The notes beneath the pieces are model-generated. The model ran no database searches. It saw only the letters and a program-made list of their open reading frames with translations, and was not told the DNA's origin. 64,000 nucleotides of DNA from Paenibacillus sp. (lineage in GTDB: Bacteria > Bacillota > Bacilli > Paenibacillales > Paenibacillaceae): NCBI GenBank assembly GCA_017512705.1, contig JAFWEX010000109.1, positions 62,001 through 126,000 of the forward strand, written 5' to 3'. Shown here piece by piece: positions 17,833 through 28,100 of the stretch; within the stretch, counting starts at the first letter, position 1; each line of letters starts with the position of its first letter. Made by a program: the position numbers and the translations under genes.

Positions 17833-18126
17833 ATGTGATGTAGACCTCCATTTTGTAAATGTGAAATAACAACTCACCCGAGCTTCATTGTAGAGGAGCT
17901 TGCGAAGCGTAGCAAGTGGGGAACAGGAGAGACATCGTCTAAACAGATTATAGCGGTAAAATAAGGACAAGGTATATATATTATCGAAGAAGGCTGAAAA
18001 TCAAATACAGACGTGATAGAATCGGAAAAGGGCTAAAAGCCTCATCACGAAGCCGAACCAAAGAGGAACGATTCACTTATTATTTTACGGGCGATCAAGG
18101 CCCTGATGTATAGAGGAGCTTTAGAA

Positions 18127-19119
18127 ATGACACAAGACAATTTCTGGCGTGAAGTGCCACGACCATTTTTTATACTGGCGCCGATGGAAGATGTGACGGA
18201 TGTTGTATTTCGGCATGTTGTCAGTGAGGCGGGCAGACCGGATGTGTTTTTTACCGAGTTTGCGAATACGGAGAGTTACTGTCACCCGGAGGGCAACAAA
18301 AGTGTGCGCGGACGGTTGACCTTTACGGAAGATGAACAGCCGATTGTGGCACATATTTGGGGGGACAAGCCGGAGTTTTTCCGCGAGATGAGCATCGGGA
18401 TGGCGAAGGAAGGGTTCAAAGGCATCGATATCAATATGGGTTGTCCGGTAGCGAATGTGGCGGAAAACGGCAAAGGAAGCGGTCTGATCTGCCGACCAGC
18501 CCTTGCGGCGGAGATTATTCAAGCGGCGAAGGCCGGAGGCCTGCCGGTGAGCGTCAAAACAAGGCTCGGTTTCACCGAGGTCGATGAATGGCGCGAGTGG
18601 TTAACTCATATTTTGCAGCAAGACATTGTGAACCTGTCCATTCACCTGCGTACAAGAGAAGAAATGAGTAAGGTGGACGCCCACTGGGAGCTGATTCCCG
18701 AGATCAAAAAACTGCGGGACGAGATCGCACCAAATACGCTGCTAACTATTAACGGGGATATCCCTGACCGCGCGACTGGCCTGAAACTGGCAGAGCAGTA
18801 CGGTGTAGATGGCATTATGATTGGACGAGGGATTTTCCAGAATCCGTTTGCTTTTGAGAAGGAACCGAGGGAGCATACGACGGAGGAATTTCTTCATCTT
18901 CTGCGGTTACACCTGGACCTGCATGACCAATATTCGGAGCTGGAACCACGTCCGTTCAGCCCGCTGGCGCGTTTTTTCAAAATCTATGTTCGTGGATTCC
19001 GCGGTGCAAGTGAGCTGAGAAACAACCTGATGAACGCCAAAACGACCGCCAGAGTACGTGAATTGCTGGAAGAGTTCGGAAAGAGCAATGCAGATGAAAC
19101 AGGCGAAGACGAGAATTAA
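18127..19119 (+). CDS. tRNA-dihydrouridine synthase (resident copy)
   Basis: 330 aa from ATG 18127, which has GAGGAG 8 nt upstream; the further upstream ATG 18106 adds a non-conserved MYRGALE. It carries [27 protein letters not shown] with the catalytic cysteine, VKTRLGF, and the FMN site [12 protein letters not shown]. It is near-identical in layout to the protein at 15029 but with the higher GC of the surrounding chromosome, so this is likely the ancestral copy. Reduces uridines in tRNA using FMN and NAD(P)H. Confidence 0.94.
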   Translation: MTQDNFWREVPRPFFILAPMEDVTDVVFRHVVSEAGRPDVFFTEFANTESYCHPEGNKSVRGRLTFTEDEQPIVAHIWGDKPEFFREMSIGMAKEGFKGIDINMGCPVANVAENGKGSGLICRPALAAEIIQAAKAGGLPVSVKTRLGFTEVDEWREWLTHILQQDIVNLSIHLRTREEMSKVDAHWELIPEIKKLRDEIAPNTLLTINGDIPDRATGLKLAEQYGVDGIMIGRGIFQNPFAFEKEPREHTTEEFLHLLRLHLDLHDQYSELEPRPFSPLARFFKIYVRGFRGASELRNNLMNAKTTARVRELLEEFGKSNADETGEDEN

Positions 19120-19144
19120 TGGAATGAGAGTTTGGGTTGGAGAG

Positions 19145-19174
19145 ACATAGCCTGTGCGGCTATGTTTTTCTTTT
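19145..19174 (+). terminator. Terminator after dus
   Basis: ACATAGCC/GGCTATGT 8-bp stem, 5-nt loop, followed by TTTTCTTTT. Confidence 0.85.
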
Positions 19175-19223
19175 GAAGAATGTTGGGCTTGTGACACAGG
19201 AGTAGAGAAAGGGGGGGAAGTTC

Positions 19224-19793
19224 ATGTCCTGGAGTAAATTAAAACAGCAGCTGGAGAGTTTCCTAAGTCCCGCGTTGGCCAAAAAAGTAGCGTACGGGGC
19301 AACCAGCTATCGCTATTCGCCAGACAAATCAGGGAGCTGTTACCTGACCGTGGATCAGAAGAACATCCTCAATATGAGGGATACGACCACACCCATCCGG
19401 TGGTATCAGACTGATCAGGAGATCAAGAATGACCCGAATATCGTGATCGCGGTCAGTGATGAAGAGATTGAGGCGATTCGCAAGGAAACGAAAGGGGCTG
19501 TGCCTGAGGAACGGCTAGAGATTATGGTGCGAGGTAGAAAAAGCACATCTCATGCCAAAGAGCTGTTAGCCGCTCAAACGGCGTTAAGCAAATCCAATTT
19601 TACGGCGGCAGCTACTACGTTTTTAGCGACTTCCATTGAGGATAATTTGGAGAGCACAGACATCCTGCTCAATATTCTGGCACTGATCGACCGGCGAGTG
19701 GGCAAAAAGCGGATTCTGAACATGTCCGATTCAATTAAAATGAAGCATCCTGCTGTGCAATATTTTTATGAACTGCGCCGCAGGACGGTGTGA
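19224..19793 (+). CDS. Conserved hypothetical protein (189 aa)
   Basis: ATG preceded by a GGGGGGGAAG site. Begins MSWSKLKQQLESFLSPALAK and contains SYRYSPDKSGSCYLTVDQKNI, a pattern seen in an uncharacterised bacterial family (I believe the SF0329 group, not certain). No membrane segments or catalytic motifs. The central region is soluble alpha/beta with a helical C-terminal third. Monocistronic, flanked by terminators. Confidence 0.8.
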   Translation: MSWSKLKQQLESFLSPALAKKVAYGATSYRYSPDKSGSCYLTVDQKNILNMRDTTTPIRWYQTDQEIKNDPNIVIAVSDEEIEAIRKETKGAVPEERLEIMVRGRKSTSHAKELLAAQTALSKSNFTAAATTFLATSIEDNLESTDILLNILALIDRRVGKKRILNMSDSIKMKHPAVQYFYELRRRTV

Positions 19794-19810
19794 AATTCAC
19801 GTTTCATAGG

Positions 19811-19844
19811 AGACTGCGACCTTTGCAAGGAGCAGTCTTTTTTG
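19811..19844 (+). terminator. Terminator after 189-aa gene
   Basis: AGACTGC (19811-19817) pairs with GCAGTCT (19832-19838), followed by a T-run. Confidence 0.85.
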
Positions 19845-19953
19845 TGTTTATCTGCTATAGCTAAAAGCTATAACCAGTCATACTTTTTTGGTATCTCTTC
19901 TAACCGCGCATTGCATGGTATGATGACCGTATACATACGAGGGGGTTATTCAC

Positions 19954-21114
19954 ATGACAGATAAGTTTCAGATCGTAGGAAGTTTATTGCGGCCAGACGA
20001 GCTGCTGACATATAAAACGCAGATTGAGCACCGGGATGATATCAAGTATCCGTTCTATGAGAACTTTGAAGGATATCAACAATGCGAGACCAAGGCGATT
20101 GAACAAGTGATCCAAAAAGAAATCGAAAACAACATATCCGTTATTACAGACGGAGAGTTTTCCAAATCGATGTGGCATCTGGATTTCGTCTGGGGTTTTG
20201 GTGGAGTGGAGCGTTACATCGCAGATCATGGTTACTTTTTCCGGGATGTGGATGGCACTTCAAAATATGAAACTCGTAAAGACATCGGGCTGCGCATCAC
20301 AGGAGAGTTGAGCGGTAAGAATCATCACTTTATTCAACTGTTCAAGCAGTTACAAGACCAAGCGGGTGATCAGCAAACGAAGTTATGCATTCCGTCACCG
20401 TCCCATATTTTTGGTGAATTGTCCTGGTCGGATAATATTGGTGGTAAGGACGCGGTGTACCAGAATCTACCGGAGCTCAAAGCAGGTCTGGTGAAGGCGT
20501 ATAAAGAGTTTATAGAAGAGTTCGCAGCTGTGGGTGGCCAAATTCTGCAGATGGATGACTGCCTGTGGGAGCTGTTTGCGGACGACAATCCAAACTCACC
20601 GTTTACCGGGGAACATATTAATCAAGAGGAAGTACAAGGCCTTGCTACGGAGTTTATTGATATCAACAATACGGTCATTGACTTTGGTCATAGCCTGGGT
20701 CTGAAAATGTGGACACATAACTGCCGCGGCAACTATGATTCCCGCAACATGGGTGGTGGATCGTATGCGAAGATTGCGAATCTGTTCCTGAAACAATTGA
20801 AGTACGACCGTTTCTTCCTGGAGTGGGATGATGATCGTGCAGGTTCCATCGAAGCATTGGAAGTGTTCAAGGATCGACCGGATACCGAAATTGTACTGGG
20901 CCTGTTGTCCTCCAAAACAAGTACACTCGATGATGAAGAACGTGTAGTTCGTTTGCTGGACGAAGCCTCCAAGATCATCGACAAGGACAGACTGTTACTG
21001 TCTCACCAATGCGGTTTTGCCTCCTGCGATGGCGGTAACGAACTGAGTGAAGCCCAGCAGTGGGCGAAGATTCATCAGGGTCAGCAGATTGCGAAGCAAT
21101 ACTGGGGCAGCTAA
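19954..21114 (+). CDS. MetE-like cobalamin-independent methionine synthase family protein (YxjG/YxjH type)
   Basis: 386 aa, equivalent to the catalytic C-terminal barrel of MetE without the N-terminal folate domain. Zinc ligands are visible: HNC (THNCRGN), E (FLEWDDD) and C (SHQCGFAS). The TDGEFSKSMWH stretch is typical of the YxjG/YxjH group. Members transfer methyl groups to thiols, and in Bacillus some are S-box controlled. The ~115-bp leader here is too short for an S-box; a TATGAT -10-like element is present. Start ATG has AGGGGG 10 nt upstream. Methyl donor unknown. Confidence 0.9.
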   Translation: MTDKFQIVGSLLRPDELLTYKTQIEHRDDIKYPFYENFEGYQQCETKAIEQVIQKEIENNISVITDGEFSKSMWHLDFVWGFGGVERYIADHGYFFRDVDGTSKYETRKDIGLRITGELSGKNHHFIQLFKQLQDQAGDQQTKLCIPSPSHIFGELSWSDNIGGKDAVYQNLPELKAGLVKAYKEFIEEFAAVGGQILQMDDCLWELFADDNPNSPFTGEHINQEEVQGLATEFIDINNTVIDFGHSLGLKMWTHNCRGNYDSRNMGGGSYAKIANLFLKQLKYDRFFLEWDDDRAGSIEALEVFKDRPDTEIVLGLLSSKTSTLDDEERVVRLLDEASKIIDKDRLLLSHQCGFASCDGGNELSEAQQWAKIHQGQQIAKQYWGS

Positions 21115-21125
21115 AAGAAAAAAAA

Positions 21126-21167
21126 GCGATCTTTTCTGAACAAGATTCAGGAGAGATCGCCTTTTTT
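21126..21167 (+). terminator. Terminator after MetE-like gene
   Basis: A 15-bp imperfect stem from GCGATCT (21126) to AGATCGC (ending 21160), followed by CTTTTTTAT. Confidence 0.9.
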
Positions 21168-21202
21168 ATGTGACCAAACCATCGATGTTCCGAACCGACG
21201 TA

Positions 21203-21262
21203 GATCTGGTGACTGTGGACGTTGATCTTATGACTGTGGACGTTGATCTTATGACTGTGATC
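21203..21262. repeat. Short tandem repeat, 21-bp unit, ~2.8 copies
   Basis: Units start at 21203, 21224 and 21245. The first two differ only at GG versus TA near base 7, and the third is partial and diverges after GACTGTG. Lies between a terminator and the end of the minus-strand GNAT gene; non-coding as far as can be seen. Confidence 0.8.
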
Positions 21263-21297
21263 GTGATGTCTTTCATGTGATGAATGAACGAAGCCCG

Positions 21298-21891
21298 TTA
21301 TTCGGCAACAGCCTGTTGCGCTAGCCATTCTTTCTTTAATATCGCATATTGAACCGTGTTCTCGTATTTCGGCGTGTCATCTTCATTTTTCACAAAAGAA
21401 ATAAACTCCAGAAACAGACCTTCTCGGCGCATCCCCAACTTCTCACACAGCTTCTGGGAACGGAAGTTATCCTCTTCGACATAGGCGTATATTCTGCGTA
21501 TACCTTGTTCCATGAACAGATGCTCGATGAACGCACTGGCGCTTTCGCTGGCATACCCTTTTCCTTCGAACCTTCCATTGAAATTCCAGCCGATACTATA
21601 CGTATCTGAATCCGATCTATTAGAAGTTGAATCCGAATCCGTTTCCGGTTCATGACCTTCAGTCATACCAAACAGCTCTCCAATGATTTCATTACTGTCT
21701 TTCAGGCAGACCGCGATGTGGGAGTCATCTGTGCTCCTTTTTTCGACCTCCGCGGCTGCTTCTTCAAGCGTTGACATGCGTTGATCCATAAAGCAGTTTA
21801 CTCGTGGATCAGCGGTATATTCCAATAATCCAGCCGCGTCGGATGGGGCGAAATTGCGTAAAATCAAGCGACTTGTTTCAATCGGTTGCAT
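21298..21891 (-). CDS. GNAT acetyltransferase, RimJ/RimL-like
   Basis: 197 aa from ATG 21891, with GGAGGA 6 nt upstream; an in-frame TTG at 21906 overlaps that site. Begins IETSRLILRNFAPSDA, the classic RimJ/RimL (Acetyltransf_3) opening, followed by FEGKGYASESASAFIEHLF (motif A), ending near VEEDNFRSQKLCEKLGMRRE. An acidic Ser/Asp-rich insert (~88-103, HEPETDSDSTSNRSD) is unusual in the family. Probably acetylates a small molecule or protein N-terminus. Confidence 0.9.
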   Translation of the reverse strand: MQPIETSRLILRNFAPSDAAGLLEYTADPRVNCFMDQRMSTLEEAAAEVEKRSTDDSHIAVCLKDSNEIIGELFGMTEGHEPETDSDSTSNRSDSDTYSIGWNFNGRFEGKGYASESASAFIEHLFMEQGIRRIYAYVEEDNFRSQKLCEKLGMRREGLFLEFISFVKNEDDTPKYENTVQYAILKKEWLAQQAVAE

Positions 21892-21996
21892 GAATGATTC
21901 CTCCAATGATGATGGAAATAGATAAATGAGATCTACTCCGTATTCCGTACTCTTTATTTTGTATTACATAGTACATTTTCAAATCGTCCGTAATCG

Positions 21997-22800
21997 TTAT
22001 CCCTTTTTAGGTGCCAAGTCTCTTGGCTTAACTAAAGCAGGTGCAGCTTTGGATTTGATCGTCGTGCTGACTTCCTTTGTCTCGATTGTTTCACTCGCCT
22101 CATTTGTCTTGTTCGTTTTATCCGATTTGGAGAACAGGTTCATCAACTTGTCCTTATAGATGTATCCGAATATAAATCCAACCACAGCAATGACCGCTAT
22201 GATGATGGCGATGGTATACTGCTGCATATGAAGGTTGGAACCTAGCGCGGCTGAAGCGATAATCCAGGGCAAACGTCCAATCAGTAGAATGGTGAAGAAG
22301 CGCAAAGAGCTGATGGATGTCAGAGCAGCGACAAATACGAGCATGTCTTTGGGTAGACCGGGGATGAGGAAAAAGATGAATAAAAAAGCACCGAATTTTC
22401 GCTCATCGTGCATGAACGATATCCATTTCACATTTTGCTTCTGCAGCAGACGCGATATAAAATCACGACCGATAAAACGGGTGAAATAGAAGGCGATCGC
22501 TGACCCTATGATCAGACCGACCGTTGTATAGAAGGAACCGAGTGCAGAACCGTAGATATATCCCCCGGCAATCTGTACGACCTCTCCCGGAATAGGTGCC
22601 ACGACAATCTGCAGAATCTGGAATAAAATAAACATGATCGGGCCCCAGTGTCCCGTTGAATGAATATATGCTCTGAAGTTGTCCATCGACGACATGATTT
22701 GAATGATAGCAGGCGCATAATAGACCAGCAGAGCGATGCACAAGGCAGCGAACAGACCCAGCATGATTTTCATGACAATACGTTTTGAAGATTGCGGCAT
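21997..22800 (-). CDS. TVP38/TMEM64 family membrane protein
   Basis: 267 aa from ATG 22800 (GGGAG 9 nt upstream); the ORF extends further without a ribosome site. Five to six membrane segments. The family core (APIPGEVVQIAGGYIYGSALG, then GRDFISRLL and IPGLPKDMLVFVAAL) identifies the SNARE-associated/VTT domain. A Lys/Thr/Glu-rich cytoplasmic tail of ~45 residues follows. VTT proteins are linked to lipid scrambling or transport. Divergently transcribed from the adjacent two-component system, which may control it. Confidence 0.9.
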   Translation of the reverse strand: MPQSSKRIVMKIMLGLFAALCIALLVYYAPAIIQIMSSMDNFRAYIHSTGHWGPIMFILFQILQIVVAPIPGEVVQIAGGYIYGSALGSFYTTVGLIIGSAIAFYFTRFIGRDFISRLLQKQNVKWISFMHDERKFGAFLFIFFLIPGLPKDMLVFVAALTSISSLRFFTILLIGRLPWIIASAALGSNLHMQQYTIAIIIAVIAVVGFIFGYIYKDKLMNLFSKSDKTNKTNEASETIETKEVSTTIKSKAAPALVKPRDLAPKKG

Positions 22801-22960
22801 AGCTGAAGACTCCCTTTGTATATGACATTCACTATTCATAGTATAAATGGAAATCGTTAAGAGATACCTACATAACTTCTGAAGAATTCTTAAGTTAATC
22901 TTGCTTCACTGGCTCTGCTGAAACGCGCAGACTATACTGAAAGGAGCGGAGGGATTACCA

Positions 22961-23659
22961 ATGAATAACAGTAAGCAGATTTTGATTGCAGACGATAACA
23001 GTGAAATTCGTGAGATCGTCAGGATTTTGTTAGAGAGTGAGAATTATGAAGTGTTTGAAGCCGTTGACGGCCAGGACGCGATTGATAAAGTAACGGAAGA
23101 GACAGATCTCATTATTCTGGACATGATGATGCCCAATAAGTCGGGACTGAAGGCTTGTCTGGAGATTCGTGAAAAAACAAGTGCACCGATCCTGTTTCTT
23201 ACAGCCAAAACACAGGATTCAGATAAACAATTAGCTTTTTCATCAGGGAGTGATGACTTTTTATCCAAACCCTTTTCCTATACGGAACTCGTGGCAAGGG
23301 TCAAAGCGCTACTCCGCAGATACTATGTCTATCGGGGCAAGGAGAAGATGGAGGAATCCAAACATATTGTTGTGAAGGACCTAACAATTCATCCAGATTC
23401 CCAATCGGTACAGATCGGCAATAAAGAAATTTCGCTGACGGACATTGAATATCAAATTTTGAAGCTGCTAGCGTCCAAACGAAGAAAGGTGTTCTCCGCC
23501 GAAAATATATATGAGAGCGTGTGGCAACAGCCTTACTTTTATACCTGTAACAACACCGTAATGGTTCACATTCGCAATCTGAGAAACAAGCTCGAAGATG
23601 ACCCGCAGCAACCTAAATATGTGAAGACCGTTTGGGGAAAGGGATACAAAATTGAATAG
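22961..23659 (+). CDS. OmpR/PhoB-family response regulator
   Basis: 232 aa. Receiver domain with acidic pocket D11/D12, phospho-acceptor D54 (LIILDMMMPNKSG) and K at FLSKPFS. Residues ~130-232 form the winged-helix DNA-binding domain (SLTDIEYQILKLL, then NTVMVHIRNLRNKLE, TVWGKGYKIE). Strong GGAGCGGAGGG site. The stop overlaps the kinase start, so regulator and kinase are coupled. VanR-like in layout. Confidence 0.94.
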   Translation: MNNSKQILIADDNSEIREIVRILLESENYEVFEAVDGQDAIDKVTEETDLIILDMMMPNKSGLKACLEIREKTSAPILFLTAKTQDSDKQLAFSSGSDDFLSKPFSYTELVARVKALLRRYYVYRGKEKMEESKHIVVKDLTIHPDSQSVQIGNKEISLTDIEYQILKLLASKRRKVFSAENIYESVWQQPYFYTCNNTVMVHIRNLRNKLEDDPQQPKYVKTVWGKGYKIE

Positions 23660-24974
23660 ACTTCTCATCGGAAAAAAATTAAAGCTCAAGCTGGTACTTG
23701 CGATTATTCTCTCCTTGTTCATTGCCGTAGGTACATTCATCGTATTACAGGTAGTTGGCGAGACGGTACTTGACAGTTATCTTAATAAATCCACGTTTAT
23801 GGAAAACAGACAGAAGGATGCGCTGGAACGATTCCAGGCTATGGTAAGTAGCGAGCGCTTGTCCATTCAGGATCATGAAAGGCTCTCTGAATGGATTCGC
23901 GGGGAACGTTATTTGGAGCTGTTCATGTTTGAACAGGATCGATTGATCTATGCTTCTAACACAGAAGCGGATGCTTCGATTAACGAAGAGCTGTTAACTC
24001 AATTTTTTCCGTCCAAAACACCGATGACGACGATTCAATTCGCGGATCAGGCGGCACAGATTTATCTGGTTGGTTTCTATGAATACCAATACTATAATCT
24101 GCTTCTGATCTTGACCGTGTTTGTTGCGTTGATTGTGTTCATTGTATCCTTCTTGCTGATCATTAATCAGAAAATCTCTTATATTGGCAAGCTGGAACGC
24201 GAGATTAAAATTCTAGAGGGCGGCAACCTGAATTACAGGATCACCGTGTCTGGTAAAGACGAGCTGTCATCGCTGGCGTGGAGTATTGATGAGATGCGTC
24301 AATCCTTTGTAGAACGGCTCCGCAGTGAGGAAAGAGTGAGAACCGCGAATCGAGAATTGATTACGGCCATTTCCCATGATTTGCGCACGCCGCTCACGAT
24401 CCTGCTTGGATATATGGACATTATTGAACTGGGCAAATACAAGACGCAGGAGGATCTGCACCAGTATATTCATAATAGTCGGGAGAAAGCTTATCAGATC
24501 AAAATTTTATCAGATAAACTGTTCGAGTACTTCACGGTAACTTCTGCTTCCGAGGAAGAAGAAGTGGAGTTTGAAGCCTATGAGGGTCGGGAGCTGATCG
24601 ACCAGCTTCTAGATGAACAACTGGCTGTCATGGAAGATTTCGATGTGCAGATACAGCCAAACCATGCGGAGCAGGCCTTCGTGTTAGAGATGAATCTGGT
24701 CGCAATTCGTCGGGTGTTCGATAATATTTTTTCCAATATTAAAAAATATGCGGATGCATCTTACCCTGTTCATATCGAGCTGCTGATTGAACAGCAGACC
24801 TTACTTATGATTGTGAGGAACCGAATTAAACCTGTGGACAACATAAAAGACAGCAACGAGATCGGACTAGTTAGCTGCCAGAAAATAATTGAACAGCATA
24901 ATGGAACACTGAGCACATCGCAGCAGGATCACACCTTCATCTTAGAGATTAAATTGCCTATCGTTCTGAACTAA
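23652..24974 (+). CDS. VanS-like sensor histidine kinase
   Basis: 440 aa, TTG start overlapping the regulator stop by 8 bases. TM1 ~12-32, extracytoplasmic loop of ~110 residues, TM2 ~150-172, HAMP ~173-225, HisKA box AISHDLRTPLTILLGY (His ~241). The ATPase domain has a good N box (RRVFDNIFSNIKKYA) but no DxGxG G1 motif; its place is taken by RNRIKPVD...SNEIGLVSCQKII. Such shortened ATPase domains occur in VanS-like kinases. The signal is unknown; the divergent TVP38 gene is the obvious candidate target. Confidence 0.92.
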   Translation: MNRLLIGKKLKLKLVLAIILSLFIAVGTFIVLQVVGETVLDSYLNKSTFMENRQKDALERFQAMVSSERLSIQDHERLSEWIRGERYLELFMFEQDRLIYASNTEADASINEELLTQFFPSKTPMTTIQFADQAAQIYLVGFYEYQYYNLLLILTVFVALIVFIVSFLLIINQKISYIGKLEREIKILEGGNLNYRITVSGKDELSSLAWSIDEMRQSFVERLRSEERVRTANRELITAISHDLRTPLTILLGYMDIIELGKYKTQEDLHQYIHNSREKAYQIKILSDKLFEYFTVTSASEEEEVEFEAYEGRELIDQLLDEQLAVMEDFDVQIQPNHAEQAFVLEMNLVAIRRVFDNIFSNIKKYADASYPVHIELLIEQQTLLMIVRNRIKPVDNIKDSNEIGLVSCQKIIEQHNGTLSTSQQDHTFILEIKLPIVLN

Positions 24975-25132
24975 CACATGTGTGAAAAGGTCTTCTTGAC
25001 GGAGGGGAGAACGGAGAATCGGGGAAGTAGTAAGACAATCTCGTTTTTCGATGAAACCTAACGGGCATAGGAGTGGTTATATAAGAGAGTAGAGTAAAAG
25101 GGGAAGATCGACAACGTGAGAGGAGAGGCTTC

Positions 25133-28100
25133 ATGAAGAACAATCACACTCCACTGGATAAACATCAAGTCTTACACGAACTGGATTCGCTGGGTTATTC
25201 GAATCGAATGAAAAAGATTGCCCGGCTGGGACGGGATCATCTGGCCATGGCCTCGAAAGAATACACTGCACTGCTGATTGAGCTGCTGGACAGTGGGACA
25301 GCGTACGAGGCACATCTGGCGTTAACAGGGGCTGGCGCGATACAGGATGCACAGGCGGTTATGCATGCCTTAGAGCATCCCAAAGCGGGTGTAAGGGGCC
25401 GCGCAGCCTGGATGCTGGCAGAGGCGGTCCATGATCCGGGTTATGCGATTGAATCCGAGATTATCTCTATGTCGTATCATGGTCGCCATCTGCTGCTGCG
25501 AAGCATCGTGAAAAATAATAGACAGGACTGGGCAGAACGGCTGTTGCCACTTGTATTGGAACGCTGGGGTGCAAAGGAGGCGGTTTTGCTGCTGTCCATC
25601 TGCGGGGAGGAAACCGTTCGTGTGCGGCTACCGCAGCTAGGATATGCCATTCGTAACTGGCGGACCCTTACCACCCGCCATCCAGATTTGGTCGCCGCTT
25701 ATTTGCAAGATTCCTTGCAGAAGGCTCCGGATAGCGGCAGATCCAACGTCTGGTGGATGATGGATACAGCGGTAGAGAAGCTGTGCACCTTCAGACCTGC
25801 CATCGTACTGGATTATGCATTAACGTACGGTCCTAAAGAGTTGATTCATCCTGTTATCAAGTTACATCTGGGAACGCTGATTAAGAGCAGTCCTGAGCGA
25901 GTGTTCGAGCTGCTGACGCGCCGAGAGTCTAGGGAATACCTGCTGAATAACGGGGTACCGGCGGGCGTGTTGAAAAAAAGAAGATACTTCAAGGCAGTGC
26001 ACTGGACCGCACTGGTAACCATGCTTGCGGAATCGCCTCTTCAAGTGGCTAAAGTGCTGGATGTACTCGCTCCTTCTAGCCGTGAAGCGCTATTTAACGC
26101 AGCCTATCCGGTGGACGAGCGGAAGAATCGAATATTCCCGATGGCTTTGCTCGATGTATTGCCGCATCAGCTGCGTGACAAGGAAGCCGCTCGTATGCTT
26201 ACGCTGCGTGAAGTTCGGGAAGGCCGGGACAGAACGCTAGCACTGACGGCACGTCGTCTAATTGCTGAAGCCAGAGGGACGCTGGAGAAGTCAGCTCAGG
26301 TAACCAATGCTGATGAGCGAGCAGTAGCGTATGCTCATCTGATCCAGAGCACGGCTCTATCCAGACGTGGGATGGAGGAGACACTACGTTTTCTGACAAG
26401 GGTGAAGAATGATCAAGACCCGGTACGCTTCACGGTTATGTCTGAGTTAACGAACTGTCCTGTTCCGATGTTCCAAGAAGAACATGTGGAGCATCTGACG
26501 ATTCTGGTTGATAGTGTTATTGAGGCTAGAGATACTTCATATGGAACGAGAACGGCAACGGAGAAGCTGGCTTTTGCTATCCTGCGCGAGCACGCACATG
26601 AGCCGCAGCATCCGCTGTTTCAATTTGCGCTGAGAACCATGAAGCGAATGGCGATGCGGGATGGACGATTTATGCTGTATGCCAAAGATTGGGACAGTCT
26701 GCCACAAGCTGCACTTGAAACCTTATTTGACGAACTCTATGCCATGGGGATCGAGGCGAATAAGCGGGAGAGTGATTACGTTGTTCTACGGATGGCAGAT
26801 GCCTTCGGCAAAGCGATGGATCGTCTGCCTAAACTGCATCAATTGCTGAGTGAACTAGTGAATAGTAAAAATTCAGCTGCTCAGGCCGTCCGCTACTGGC
26901 TGGCTCCATACAAGACAAGGGATGAGCGCGTAAGGAAACTGCTTGATCGTGATCCGACCTTTATTTCATTCCATGAAGTGTTTGCGCATCTGCATCTGAA
27001 ACGTCAGGAATGGCTGGACCCATTTATCTCTGGCAAAGTGCTCAAGGGCAAGCATTTATCGGGAAAAACAATCTATCTCGTACCCGCATATGACGGCTTT
27101 TACCGCTGGCTGCCTCGTCAGCAGCATGCACTGGCTACAATGCTTGAGCGTATCGCCCAAGACAGCGAGCGAAGCTTCCATGAGCGTGCGCACGCGATGC
27201 GGAGTTTGGCGGGCATGCCAGATTATGACGCGAAGCCACTGCTGGAGAAGCTGCTACTTGATCCGGAAGTACATATCGTGGAGGCCGCGTTACATGCTTT
27301 TTCATTAACGGAGGAACCCGATGAGGCTCTTCCAGTGCTGCTAAACAATCTGGACGGAGACCGCGCACGAGTGTCCATGTACTCCATTCCAAAGTGTGCA
27401 CGCAGGGTTAGCCCGGTACTACTCACATCGGTGCTCTCGGAACTGCTGGATCGTGAGAAGCTGAAGATCACGGTGAGGAAGGAAGCCGTCCGCCTGCTGG
27501 GGGCTTATAAAAGCAGTGAGAGCATGACATTACTCGTCCGAGAATACGAGAAACCGAACAGGCACAAGGACGTCATCATTGCGATTGGTCATGCAGCCAG
27601 ACAGTGTCTGGACGATGAGCGAAGCTGGGCGATGATGAGTGTCATGGCAACCTCTACCGAACGGGATATCGCGCGAAGTTTGCTGAATCAGTCTCCATAT
27701 GAGCTTCCGGTGGAAGCACGCCTGCGATATTTACAATGGATTACGGAAATTGCAAGTCATGATGATCCTGTTGTATCCACCGAAGCTTTTCGTGCCATGA
27801 TACATTGGAAAAATGTAAGTGCTGAGGTCATTGCGGATTGTGCTGGCCAAGCACTGGTCAATCTGCAGGAGGGGTCACGCTGGAGAGCCGCCCTGTCTGC
27901 TCTGGTTAGTGTTTGCCAAGACGGGAAGGTGAATGATCAGGTTGTACACGCCATTCGGGAGTTGGCAGAAGCAGACATTCCGGACAACTGGAATGCGGGC
28001 AGTGAGCGAGATTTACCGCATCGCCAGCGCTTGCTTGAGTTCATAGATCAGCTTATTGCATGTTCTCCACCTGTGAGGACCCTGCTTGCACCTCTATATG

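Noticed and set aside
19839-19953. S-box (SAM) riboswitch before the MetE-like gene
   Set aside because: The leader is only ~115 bp after the previous terminator and shows no S-box conserved core or terminator.
20975-21328. 117-aa minus-strand protein containing His-rich heptad repeats
   Set aside because: It overlaps the end of the MetE-like gene, a terminator and the GNAT stop; no ribosome site; the repeats are better described as a DNA tandem repeat.
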